From JARDZU01 sp963730285 (lineage in GTDB: Bacteria > Actinomycetota > Acidimicrobiia > Spongiisociales > ZC4RG35), in NCBI GenBank assembly GCA_963730285.1, contig CAVSQY010000001.1:62001-126000 (forward strand): a stretch of 64,000 nt of DNA, given 5' to 3'. The position numbers and the translations under genes are program-made. Shown one piece after another: positions 16,101-29,200 of this stretch. Within the stretch, counting starts at the first letter, position 1. Every line of letters starts with the position of its first letter. The notes under the pieces are model-generated. The model saw only the letters and a list, made by a program, of their open reading frames with translations. It ran no database searches and was not told the DNA's origin.

Positions 16101-16412
16101 TCACAGCTTGATCTCGACTTCCACTCCGGCGGGGAGCTCGAGACGCATCAGGGAGTCCACCGTCTTCGGGGTGGGCTCGAGGATGTCGATCAAACGCTTG
16201 TGGATCCGCATCTCGAAATGCTCACGTGAGTCCTTGTCCACATGGGGCCCCCGGATCACGCAATAGCGATGGATTTCGGTGGGCAATGGGATCGGGCCCT
16301 TGATCTTGGCTTGGGTCCGGAGCACGGTCTCTGTGATCTTCTTCGAAGACTCATCGACCACGTTGTGGTCGTATGCCTTGAGCCTGATCCGGATCTTCTG
16401 CTGATCACTCAT
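16101..16412 (-). CDS. rpsJ: 30S ribosomal protein S10
   Basis: S10 (103 residues) is a head protein and also the NusE partner of NusB in antitermination. It has IRIRLKAYDHNVVDESSKKI, GPIPLPTEIHRYCVIRGPHV and SREHFEMRIHKRLIDI. Its start overlaps the tuf stop by four bases (ATGA), so the str and S10 groups run together here with no room for a separate S10 promoter. Confidence 0.97.
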   Translation of the reverse strand: MSDQQKIRIRLKAYDHNVVDESSKKITETVLRTQAKIKGPIPLPTEIHRYCVIRGPHVDKDSREHFEMRIHKRLIDILEPTPKTVDSLMRLELPAGVEVEIKL

Positions 16413-17599
16413 TTGAGGATCTTTGTGACTCGTCCGGCGCCTACGGTCCGTCCACCCTCACGGATAGCAAACCGCAAACCATCATCCATGGCGATCGGAG
16501 CGATCAGTTCGACCGTCATCTCCGTATTGTCCCCAGGCATCACCATCTGAGTCCCCTCAGGCAGTTCAATCGCCCCGGTCACATCAGTAGTCCGAAAATA
16601 GAATTGAGGCCGATACCCCGGGAAAAACGGGTTATGCCGACCCCCCTCCTCCTTAGTCAACACATACACCTGAGCTTCGAAATCAGTATGAGGAGTAATC
16701 GAACCCGGCTTGGCCAAAACCTGGCCACGCTCCACCTCATCCTTACCCACACCACGAAGAAGAACCCCAACATTGTCCCCAGCCCGACCCTCATCCAAAA
16801 GCTTACGGAACATTTCAATCCCAGTAGCCACCGTCTTATGAGTAGGCCGGATCCCCACGATCTCAACCTCCTCATTCACCTTCAAAATCCCCTGCTCCAC
16901 CCGGCCAGTAACCACAGTCCCCCGACCAGTAATAGAAAACACGTCCTCAATCGACATCAAAAACGGCTTCTCAGTATCCCGATCCGGCTCCGGCACATAA
17001 GAATCCACCGCAGCCATCAACTCCATGATCTGATCCGAAGACGCCTCATCACCATCCAACGCCTTCAAAGCAGACCCCCGGACCACCGGAACCTCATCAC
17101 CAGGAAACTCATACTCAGTCAACAAGTCCCGAACCTCAAGCTCCACCAGATCCAAAAGCTCCTCATCATCAACCATGTCCACCTTGTTCAAAAACACCAC
17201 AATCGAAGGAACCCCAACCTGACGAGCCAACAACACATGCTCCCGAGTCTGAGGCATCGGACCATCAGCAGCACTAACCACCAAAATCGCCCCATCCACC
17301 TGCGCCGCACCCGTAATCATGTTCTTGATGTAATCAGCATGACCCGGCATATCCACATGCGCATAATGACGATTCTCAGTCTCATACTCCACATGAGCAA
17401 TCTGAATCGTGATCCCACGCTCCCGCTCCTCAGGAGCCTTATCAATCATGTCAAACGACGTCATCTGATTCGACCCACCAACACGCTCCGCCAACACCCG
17501 CGTAATCGCAGCCGTCAACGTCGTCTTCCCATGATCAATATGACCCATCGTCCCCACATTCACATGCGGCTTCGTACGCTCAAACTTCGCCTTCGCCAT
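16409..17599 (-). CDS. tuf: Elongation factor Tu, with very unusual codon choice
   Basis: EF-Tu delivers aminoacyl-tRNA to the ribosome. The 396-residue product has the GTPase motifs GHIDHGKTT, DMPGHADYI and LNKVDMVDD, then domains 2 and 3 ending VGAGRVTKIL. From the start to about 16520 nearly every codon ends in G or T (for example TTT, CGT, CAT, AAT, GGT, GAT), while neighbouring genes prefer C/G endings. The last 40 or so codons look like the neighbours. It is coupled to rpsJ (ATGA) and lies 44 bases after fusA. Confidence 0.98.
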   Translation of the reverse strand: MAKAKFERTKPHVNVGTMGHIDHGKTTLTAAITRVLAERVGGSNQMTSFDMIDKAPEERERGITIQIAHVEYETENRHYAHVDMPGHADYIKNMITGAAQVDGAILVVSAADGPMPQTREHVLLARQVGVPSIVVFLNKVDMVDDEELLDLVELEVRDLLTEYEFPGDEVPVVRGSALKALDGDEASSDQIMELMAAVDSYVPEPDRDTEKPFLMSIEDVFSITGRGTVVTGRVEQGILKVNEEVEIVGIRPTHKTVATGIEMFRKLLDEGRAGDNVGVLLRGVGKDEVERGQVLAKPGSITPHTDFEAQVYVLTKEEGGRHNPFFPGYRPQFYFRTTDVTGAIELPEGTQMVMPGDNTEMTVELIAPIAMDDGLRFAIREGGRTVGAGRVTKILK

Positions 17600-17643
17600 C
17601 GTCTGGCTCCTCTATCTCTTTCCCAATAGTTCCTGTATTGCCC

Positions 17644-19758
17644 TCAGGCCGGTCCACGTCGGCTCGCCACGATCTCTTCCGCGATCGAGTCGGGGACGTC
17701 CTGATAAGAGTGAAACTGCATCGAATAGGTGGCGCGCCCTTGTGTCTTTGAGCGGAGGTCGGTGGCATACCCGAACATCTCCGACATGGGCACCTGAGCC
17801 CGCACGACCTGGCTGTTGCCCCTCTGCATCATGCCTTCCACCTTGCCGCGCCGGGAGTTGAGGTCACCGATCACGTCACCCATGTATTCGTCGGGTGTGG
17901 TCACCTCGACCTCCATGACGGGCTCGAGCAGCTTGACGCCGGCCCGGCGGGCGGCTTCCTGGAGAGCCATCGAACCGGCGATCTTGAAAGCCATCTCCGA
18001 GGAGTCGACATCGTGGTAGGAACCGTCGACCAGGACGGCGCGAACATCGACGAGCGGATAGCCGGCCACGATCCCCTGATCGAGGGCCTCTTCGATTCCG
18101 GCGTCCACCGACGGGATGTACTCCCTGGGGACGCGCCCGCCCTTGATCTGATCGACGAACTCGTAACCGCCACCCGGGCCTGTCGGCTCCAGGTTTATCA
18201 CGACATGGCCGTATTGGCCCTTGCCTCCCGATTGCTTGATGTGGCGGTACTCCACCTTCTCGATGGAACGGCGAATGGTCTCGCGATAGGCAACCTGTGG
18301 CTTGCCCACCGTGGCGTCGACCTTGAACTCACGGAGCAGGCGATCCACCAGGATCTCCAGGTGGAGCTCGCCCATTCCGGAAATGATGGTTTGGCCGGTC
18401 TCGTCATCGGTGCGGACCAGGAATGTCGGGTCTTCTTCTGAGAGACGATGCAACGACTCCGAGAGCTTCTCGTCGTCGGACTTGGTCTTGGGCTCGATGG
18501 CTACCGAGATCACAGGCGCCGGAAACTCCATCGACTCGAGCTGGATGGGGTGACCGGGGTCCGCCAAGGTGTCACCGGTCGTGGTGGCCTTGAAGCCGAT
18601 CCCGGCGACGATGTCCCCGGCGAAGATGTCATCGATGTCCTCGCGGGAGTTGGCATGCATCCGCAACAGCCTCCCCATGCGCTCCCTGTTCCCGGTGGTG
18701 GTGTTGAGGACGGTTTCGCCCTTCGATGCATGGCCTGAGTAGACCCTGAAATATGTGAGCTTGCCGACGTGGGGGTCCGACATGATCTTGAAGGCGAGCG
18801 CGCTGAATGGCTCATTGTCCTCCAGGCTCCGCTCCATCACGATCTCTTCGTCCCCGGGCTTGAATCCCTTGACCGGGGGAAGGTCAGCCGGGCTGGGCAG
18901 ATAGGCCACGATGGCATCCAGCAGGAGTTGAACACCCTTGTTCTTGAATGCGGAACCACAGAAGACCGGAGTGAACTCTCGGCCGATGGTCCCGATTCGC
19001 ACACCCTCCTGGATCTCCTTCACCGAGAGATCGCCGTTTTCCAGATAGGCCTCGAGCAGCGACTCGGAGGTCTCGGCCACGGTCTCGAGGAGCTTCACCC
19101 GGTACTCGGCGGCTCGGTCGGTCAGATTGTCGGGGATGTCAACGGTGTCCCACTGCTTCCCGTCGTCGCCCTTCCAAACGTGGGCCTTCATCTCGACCAG
19201 GTCGACCACACCCACGAAGTCGGCCTCGGTCCCAATGGGTATCTGCATGACTAGCGGCCGGGCGCCAAGACGATCGATGATGGACTGGACATCGAAGTAG
19301 AAGTCGGCTCCGGTTCGGTCGAGCTTGTTGACGAAGCAGATGCGCGGGACGTGGTAGCGGTCGGCCTGCCGCCAAACCGTCTCGGACTGGGGCTCGACGC
19401 CGGCGACACCGTCGAACACGGCGACCGCGCCGTCGAGGACGCGGAGGGCACGCTCCACCTCAACCGTGAAGTCGACGTGGCCAGGGGTGTCGATGATGTT
19501 GATCAGGTGCTCGTGCCAGACACAGGTGGTGGCGGCGGAGGTGATGGTGATCCCCCGCTCCTGCTCCTGCTCCATCCAGTCCATGGTTGCGGCGCCCTCA
19601 TGGACCTCACCGATCTTGTAGTTACGGCCGGTGTAATAGAGGATGCGCTCGGTGAGGGTGGTCTTGCCCGCGTCGATATGGGCCATGATCCCGATATTCC
19701 GGGTACGGCTCAGCGGGACCTCCCGCAGATGCGATAGCGCAGCGTCTCCGTTGCTCAT
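17644..19758 (-). CDS. fusA: Elongation factor G
   Basis: EF-G drives translocation and, with RRF, ribosome recycling. The 704-residue product has the GTPase motifs AHIDAGKTT, DTPGHVDFT and NKLDRTGAD. Domain IV and V signatures follow (KGGRVPREYIPSV and the end region QVVRAQVPMSEMFGYATDLR). It ends in QDVPDSIAEEIV. The ATG of MSNGDAALSHLREVPL is used. Codon use is ordinary for the cluster, which makes the tuf pattern next door stand out. Confidence 0.98.
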   Translation of the reverse strand: MSNGDAALSHLREVPLSRTRNIGIMAHIDAGKTTLTERILYYTGRNYKIGEVHEGAATMDWMEQEQERGITITSAATTCVWHEHLINIIDTPGHVDFTVEVERALRVLDGAVAVFDGVAGVEPQSETVWRQADRYHVPRICFVNKLDRTGADFYFDVQSIIDRLGARPLVMQIPIGTEADFVGVVDLVEMKAHVWKGDDGKQWDTVDIPDNLTDRAAEYRVKLLETVAETSESLLEAYLENGDLSVKEIQEGVRIGTIGREFTPVFCGSAFKNKGVQLLLDAIVAYLPSPADLPPVKGFKPGDEEIVMERSLEDNEPFSALAFKIMSDPHVGKLTYFRVYSGHASKGETVLNTTTGNRERMGRLLRMHANSREDIDDIFAGDIVAGIGFKATTTGDTLADPGHPIQLESMEFPAPVISVAIEPKTKSDDEKLSESLHRLSEEDPTFLVRTDDETGQTIISGMGELHLEILVDRLLREFKVDATVGKPQVAYRETIRRSIEKVEYRHIKQSGGKGQYGHVVINLEPTGPGGGYEFVDQIKGGRVPREYIPSVDAGIEEALDQGIVAGYPLVDVRAVLVDGSYHDVDSSEMAFKIAGSMALQEAARRAGVKLLEPVMEVEVTTPDEYMGDVIGDLNSRRGKVEGMMQRGNSQVVRAQVPMSEMFGYATDLRSKTQGRATYSMQFHSYQDVPDSIAEEIVASRRGPA

Positions 19759-19800
19759 TTCTCTCTTCTATTGCTCCGACTCGTTATGAGGTTGAAAACG

Positions 19801-20043
19801 CCGCTCCACCTTCGTGGAGCGGATGCAGTTCAGGCGTGGCCTGTGGCCACGTTTGGACTGCCGCCTTGTGGCTCCGGCGGTTCAGAGCCCCCTTCGGATG
19901 GTGGGGCCCGCCTCTCGGAACGTTCTGGCCTTTCTCTGTTGTCGCCTGCTCACTCCGTGAGCAGGTGGCAGTCCGCCTGGCGAACTGCCCTTCTTTCCGC
20001 TAGCCGGGGTTTCGCTTGCGAAACCCACCGAACCACGTAGTGG
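19801..20043 (-). other. Row of hairpins filling the rpsG-fusA spacer
   Basis: The 289-base spacer between rpsG and fusA has no ORF but at least six palindromes: 9-bp arms at 19801-19822 (loop CTTC), 7-bp at 19835-19851, 5-bp at 19861-19880, 9-bp at 19945-19965 (loop TCC), an imperfect 10-bp one at about 19967-19989, 9-bp at 20007-20026 (loop TT), and a 4-bp one at 20033-20043. None has a clear T-run. They could be processing or regulatory RNA structures (S7 binds in the E. coli rpsL-rpsG spacer) or accumulated palindromic insertions. Confidence 0.7.
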
Positions 20044-20047
20044 CTCG

Positions 20048-20515
20048 CTACCAGCGATAGTGGGCGAAGGCCTTGTTGGACTCCGCCATCTTGTGGACAT
20101 CTTCTTTACGTTTGACAGCTGCTCCGGTGTAGTTGGAGGCGTCGAGGATCTCATTGGCCAGACGCAGCGACATGGCCGGCTCGCGCCGCTGCCGTGCGTA
20201 GTTGACCAGCCACCGGATGGCCAGGCTTTCCTGACGCCGGGCCGGGACCTCGATGGGGACCTGATAGGAGCTTCCACCGACACGACGTGACCGCACTTCG
20301 ACCTGAGGGCGGATGTTGTCGATGGCTCGCTTCAGGATCACGCTCGGATCCTGACTGGTGCGTTGCTCCACGATCTCGAGCGAGGTGTAGACGATATCCC
20401 GAGCCGTGTTCTTCTTACCCTTGAGCAGGACCTTGTTGATGACCTTGCTCACCAGGATGCTCCGAAATACCGGATCTGGATCGACATTCCGCTTCTGTGC
20501 AGGTGCCCTGCGCAT
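20048..20515 (-). CDS. rpsG: 30S ribosomal protein S7
   Basis: S7 (155 residues) nucleates the small-subunit head and, in E. coli, represses the str operon. It begins MRRAPAQKRNVDPDPVFRS and has VSKVINKVLLKGKKNTARDI, VEVRSRRVGGSSYQVP and the C-terminal KMAESNKAFAHYRW. Its ATG shares a base with the rpsL stop. The open frame extends upstream but the family start fixes the gene. Confidence 0.97.
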   Translation of the reverse strand: MRRAPAQKRNVDPDPVFRSILVSKVINKVLLKGKKNTARDIVYTSLEIVEQRTSQDPSVILKRAIDNIRPQVEVRSRRVGGSSYQVPIEVPARRQESLAIRWLVNYARQRREPAMSLRLANEILDASNYTGAAVKRKEDVHKMAESNKAFAHYRW

Positions 20516-20886
20516 CAGGACTCCTTCTTCGATCCATAGCGACTCCGTGCCTGTCTGCGCTCGGTGACACCGGAAGCGTCGAGGGTGCCTCTGATCACCT
20601 TGTAGCGAACACCGGGCAGGTCGCGGACGCGACCACCGCGCACAAGGACGATGCTGTGCTCCTGGAGGTTGTGGCCTTCGCCGGGAATGTAGGCGGTGAC
20701 TTCGATACCGGACGAGAGACGGACGCGACAGACCTTCCGAAGGGCCGAGTTCGGCTTCTTCGGGGTGACCGTGTAGACACGGGTGCAGACGCCACGCCGC
20801 TGCGGGGCGCCGGCCAGTGCCGCGGCCTTCGCTTTCTTCTTCTTTGGCTTCCTGCCCTCGCGGACAAGTTGCTCGATCGTCGGCAT
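20515..20886 (-). CDS. rpsL: 30S ribosomal protein S12
   Basis: S12 (123 residues) monitors decoding and is the streptomycin-resistance locus. It begins MPTIEQLVREGRKPKKKKAK and has TPKKPNSALRKV (Lys43 conserved), PGEGHNLQEHS and GGRVRDLPGVRY. Residue 88 is Arg (codon CGC at 20623-20625), whereas M. tuberculosis has Lys88, where K88R gives streptomycin resistance. The start is the family ATG, with GGAGAG just upstream. It is the first gene of the long str-S10-spc-alpha run. Confidence 0.97.
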   Translation of the reverse strand: MPTIEQLVREGRKPKKKKAKAAALAGAPQRRGVCTRVYTVTPKKPNSALRKVCRVRLSSGIEVTAYIPGEGHNLQEHSIVLVRGGRVRDLPGVRYKVIRGTLDASGVTERRQARSRYGSKKES

Positions 20887-20956
20887 GTCTCTCCTTACGC
20901 GAGGAAAGGGCAAAGGGCGCAGCCCTAGCACCGATCCTGTTGTGAAACTTTGCGCA

Positions 20957-21016
20957 CCAGGCACGGGAATGTGCCCGGTTCATTCGGACGGCCCTCAACG
21001 GGAGGAGGGCCCGAAT
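20957..21016 (-). promoter_or_regulatory. Structured 5' leader of rpsL
   Basis: Between the predicted promoter and rpsL lie two hairpins. One pairs 20957-20964 with 20971-20978 (one mismatch). The other pairs GGCCCTC (20990-20996) with GAGGGCC (21005-21011) and extends through ATTCG/CGAAT outside a small bulge, so it covers about 20983-21016. The second would form at the very 5' end of the message. They may stabilise the transcript or mediate feedback; no T-run suggests attenuation. Confidence 0.45.
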
Positions 21017-21024
21017 GCAGACAG

Positions 21025-21054
21025 ATTCTATGTGTCTCTCTGCGCGCGTACCAA
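21025..21054 (-). promoter_or_regulatory. Probable promoter of the rpsL operon
   Basis: On the minus strand there is TTGGTA (21049-21054) and TAGAAT (21025-21030) separated by 18 bases, a fair sigma70-type match. It would give a leader of about 130 bases containing two hairpins. It lies between the Thr-rich membrane gene and rpsL, where a new transcription unit is expected. Confidence 0.45.
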
Positions 21055-21129
21055 ATCGGACCCCGGTCACCCGTGATCCGAAGGTTGAAGTGTAGGCCGG
21101 GAGGGCGAGTTACGAGGCTGTCAGGGGCA

Positions 21130-21480
21130 CTAGTCCGGAACCGTCGTCGTGGTCGTCGGAACCGTCGTGGTAGTCGTTGTCGTCGGATCCGTCGTGGAAG
21201 TCGTTGTTGTCGTGCTGGAGGTAGTCGTAGATGTCGTGGGGGGAACCGTGGATGTTGTGGTCGTTGTCGCCGCTGTCGTGGAAGTGGTGGTCGGCGTGCT
21301 TGTTGTGGTGGTTCCAACAGTGGTGCTCGTGGACGTGGAAGTCGACGTAAAGGTGGTGGTCGTCGGCTGACTGGTGGTGGAAGAGCCCGGTGTGGAGGTA
21401 GAGGTCGAGGTCGATCCCGGGATCGTGGTCGTCGTGGTGGTGGTAGTCGTGGTCGGCACCGGGCTGTGGGAGGCCCGACC
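21130..21480 (-). repeat. Low-complexity GTC/GTG-rich tract coding the Thr-rich tail
   Basis: This stretch reads as imperfect GTCGTGGTC-like triplet repeats on the plus strand, coding Thr/Ser on the minus strand. Such tracts change length readily. On the plus strand it also yields spurious Val-rich ORFs. Confidence 0.8.
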
Positions 21481-22044
21481 CGGCCGTGGGCTCACCGCCT
21501 CACCTTCCAAAGTTGTCGTGGTGAGCGTCGTGCTGGGCTCACCCGCCGTGGTGACCGTGGTCTCCTCTGAAGTGGTCGTCGAAGAGGTGCCGGCGATGGC
21601 GAGACCCGGTGTGCACGTTCTCACCGACAATGCCCCCGGGTCCTCGTCGGGTGTGATCCGTGACGAGTCGGCGAAGACGACGTTGCCCGGGCCCCGATCA
21701 TCGCGGAGGGCATACCAGAGGCCATCCTCGCTTCGTCCGATGATCTGCACTCGCTGTCCGTTGAAGAGAGCGCCGATCTGGGGGTCACCGGGGCAGGCGA
21801 GGACCGGTGTGCCCTGGGTCACCGTGCCCGGAGTCTTGAACCCGATGAGGCTCACCAGCCACATCCCGGCAAAGACCACACCGAATCCGATCACCACAAT
21901 GCCAAGGATCAGGATCACCCGGCTCGCAGTGACGATGTCGAACCTGGGCCCGCGACGTCGATGGGCGCCCGACTTGCCACCGAGACGGGCTGCCAGATCC
22001 TTGGCCAACTGATCGGGTGAGAGACGCTTCCCTCGCTCGCTCAT
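21130..22044 (-). CDS. Membrane-anchored protein with SH3-like domain and Thr/Ser-rich tail
   Basis: The 304-residue product has a basic cytoplasmic N-terminus (about 40 residues) and one membrane segment (about 42-66, VILILGIVVIGFGVVFAG). An extracellular SH3-like segment with a Cys pair (LACPGD and VRTCTPG) covers about 70-145. The rest, about 150 residues, is almost only Thr, Ser, Pro and Val. The tail resembles a mucin-like, possibly glycosylated stalk; no sorting signal or anchor ends it. It lies between the rpoC terminator and the rpsL promoter. I do not know its function. Confidence 0.75.
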   Translation of the reverse strand: MSERGKRLSPDQLAKDLAARLGGKSGAHRRRGPRFDIVTASRVILILGIVVIGFGVVFAGMWLVSLIGFKTPGTVTQGTPVLACPGDPQIGALFNGQRVQIIGRSEDGLWYALRDDRGPGNVVFADSSRITPDEDPGALSVRTCTPGLAIAGTSSTTTSEETTVTTAGEPSTTLTTTTLEGEAVSPRPGRASHSPVPTTTTTTTTTTIPGSTSTSTSTPGSSTTSQPTTTTFTSTSTSTSTTVGTTTTSTPTTTSTTAATTTTTSTVPPTTSTTTSSTTTTTSTTDPTTTTTTTVPTTTTTVPD

Positions 22045-22214
22045 GACCTGGACACTCGATCTGGACGGACGCGACTCAGCGCCACGACCGATACGTGATT
22101 AGAGAGGGGATGGCTTGACCTGGACCTGAAGTTAGGTATCGAAGCTCCGTTTCCCCATGACCCGCCCCAGAAAAGCTATGCCCCCGGTCGACCGCTGTCA
22201 ATCCCAGGCAAAAT

Positions 22215-22246
22215 GAGAGTGCCGCCCGATGTCGGGCGGCACTCTC
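22215..22246 (-). terminator. Terminator of the rpoB-rpoC operon
   Basis: A perfect 15-bp inverted repeat (22215-22229 with 22232-22246) lies 20 bases after the rpoC stop. On the minus strand it is followed by ATTTTG, a short T-rich stretch. It is the strongest terminator-like hairpin in the window and separates rpoBC from the downstream membrane gene. Confidence 0.8.
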
Positions 22247-22266
22247 CTGTGAACATGGATGGGCGG

Positions 22267-26211
<3,945 letters not shown>

Positions 26212-26298
26212 CTCTTCCTTGCTCTTCGTTGCCTGCTCGTTCCTTCAAACCAATGGCTATTCCCGGTGCGATGCTCTCGGCACCCACGACCGGGGGTG

Positions 26299-29200
26299 TC
26301 AGTCGGAGTCCGGGCGCTCCGGGCGGCTCAGATCGATACCGAGGGTCTCAACCGACCGGTAGCTCTCTTCCTCCAGCTCACGGAGCTCTACTTCCTCACC
26401 GGCGGACAGCATCTCGACATTGAGACAGAGGCTCTGCATCTCCTTGACCAGCACCCGGAATGACTCGGGGATGCCCGGCTCGGGGATGTTGTCGCCCTTG
26501 ACAATCGCCTCATAGACCTTGACCCGGCCCTGGACGTCGTCCGACTTGATGGTCAACAGCTCCTGAAGCGCGTAGGCGGCCCCGTACGCCTCGAGTGCCC
26601 AAACCTCCATCTCACCGAATCGCTGGCCACCGAACTGGGCCTTACCGCCAAGAGGCTGCTGGGTGATCATGCTGTATGGACCGGTCGACCGAGCATGGAT
26701 CTTCTCGTCCACCAGGTGGACCAGCTTCAACATGTAGATGTATCCGACAGTGACATCGGTGTCGAAGGGCTCACCATTCCTGCCGTCGTAGAGCGTCGCC
26801 TTGCCATCGAGGCCAACGAGACGGTCACCGTCACGATTGGGGCGGGCCGACTTGATGACCTGCATGATCTCGTCTTCCTTGGCACCGTCGAACACCGGGG
26901 TCGCCACATTGGTCCACGGCTCGGCGCCCCCGATGGCAGGGCTGGTTCCGGTGAATGGCTCCCACCCCTGGGCAGCTGCCCAGCCGAGATGGGTCTCCAG
27001 CACCTGGCCGAGGTTCATGCGAGAGGGGACGCCCAGCGGTGACAGGATGATGTCGACCGGTGTCCCATCGGCGAGGAAAGGCATCTCCTCCTCGGGTAGG
27101 ACCTTGGATATGACACCTTTGTTCCCGTGACGACCGGCCAGCTTGTCACCCTCGGAGATCTTTCTCTGCTGTGCGACGTAGATCCGCACCAGCTCGTTCA
27201 CCCCGGGCGGCAGGTCGTAGTCCTCCGACCTCTTGAACACCTTCACCGCTATGACTTTGCCGTTCTCACCGTGGGGAACCTTGAGGGAGGTGTCACGCAC
27301 CTCACGCGCCTTCTCGCCGAATATGGCGCGAAGCAACCTCTCCTCGGGTGTGAGCTCGGTCTCACCCTTGGGCGTCACCTTGCCCACCAGATAGTCACCG
27401 GGGCCGACTTCGGCGCCGACTCGGATGATCCCCTCCTCGTCGAGGTTGGCCAGGACCTCCTCGGGGACGTTGGGGATGTCGCGTGTGATCTCCTCGGCGC
27501 CCAGTTTGGTGTCCCGGGCGTCTATCTCATGCTCCTCGATGTGGATCGAGGTGAGGACATCGTCCTTGACCAAACGGGCAGAGATGATGATGGCGTCCTC
27601 GAAGTTGTGGCCCTGCCACGGCATGAATGCAACCAACAGGTTGCGGCCGAGGGCAAGCTCGCCGCGGTCGGTGGACGGGCCGTCGGCGAGCACGTCGCCC
27701 ACCTTGACCTGATCGCCCTCGCGAACCAGGGGCTTGTGATTCATGCACGTCCCCTGATTGGATCTCTTGAACTTGTCGAGGGTGAAGGTGTGCTTCTTGT
27801 TGGTGCCCTTCTCCTTCACCACGATCTCGTTGCCGGTGACCTCGACCACCTCACCGGCCACCGGTGTCACCACCATGTCGCCGGAGTCCTGAGCCGCCCG
27901 CTGCTCCACCCCGGTGCCGACAAGCGGCGCATCCGCGGTCAACAGGGGAACGGCTTGCCGCTGCATGTTGGAGCCCATGAGGGCACGGTTGGCATCATCG
28001 TGCTCGAGGAAGGGGATCAATGAAGTCGACACAGAGACAATCTGCTTGGGAGAGACATCCATGTAATCGACTTCCTTGGCGAGGACGAACTCGACCTCGC
28101 CGCCGGCCGTGCGGACCAGAACACGGTTGTTGGAGAATTTCCCATCGTCGTTTAGCGGCGCGTTGGCCTGGGCGATGACAAACCGCTCCTCCTCCGTGGC
28201 GGTGAGGTACTCGACCTTGGCGGTCACTTTCCCCTCGACCACCTTGCGATAGGGGGTCTCGATGAACCCGAACTCGTTGACCCTGGCGTAGGAGGCCAGG
28301 GAGCCGATCAGACCGATGTTCGGCCCTTCCGGTGTCTCGATCGGGCACATGCGGCCGTAATGGGAGGGGTGCACGTCGCGAACCTCGAAACCGGCCCGCT
28401 CTCGTGAGAGCCCGCCGGGCCCCAACGCTGAGAGACGGCGACGGTGGGTTAGGCCGGCAAGCGGGTTGGGCTGGTCCATGAACTGTGAGAGCTGGGAAGT
28501 CCCGAAGAACTCCTTGATCGCCGCCGTGACCGGGCGGATGTTGATCAGGCTCTGGGGTGTGATGGCATCGGGGTCCTGGGTGGTCATCCGCTCGCGGACC
28601 ACACGCTCCAGACGGGTGAGGCCGACCCGCACCTGGTTCTGCACCAACTCACCCACGGTCCGGATTCTCCGGTTGCCGAAGTGGTCGATGTCGTCGGTGC
28701 TGACCTTGACCTCGTTACCGGCCTGGGTGACCATCGTCTCCTGGCCGGCGTGAAGCGCCACCAGGTACTTGATGGCGTCGATGATGTCCTCGTCGCGGAG
28801 AAGCTGGAGACCCTCGGCGCGGTAGTCGGCCGGCGCCTTCTCCTCGTACTTCTGGCTGACCTTGTATCGACCTACCCGAGTCAGGTCATACCGCTTGGTG
28901 TTGCGGAACAGAGTCTGGATCAGGCCACGCGCTGACTCGACCGTGGTCGGCTCGCCGGGGCGCAACTTGCGGTAGAGATCCAACAGGGCTTCTTCCTTGC
29001 TGCCCGCGGTGTCCTTCTCGATCGTGTTCTTGATCGACTCGGCGCCGTCGAACATCTCGAGGATCTCCTCATCGGTCTCGGCGATGCCAAGGGCTTTGAG
29101 GAAGGCGGTGATGTATTGGCGTCTCTTCCGATCGACCCGCACGCCGATCGTGTCCTTCTTGTCCGTGTCGAACTCGAGCCACGCCCCACGACCAGGGATG

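Noticed and set aside
16604..17629. 341-codon open frame on the plus strand opposite tuf
   Set aside because: tuf codons end in G or T, so the complementary frame starts codons with C or A and cannot meet stop codons, which begin with T. The long frame is a by-product; its Arg/His/Pro-rich product matches nothing.
21130..21480. Val-rich ORFs on the plus strand
   Set aside because: They are antisense products of the triplet-like repeat coding the Thr-rich tail.
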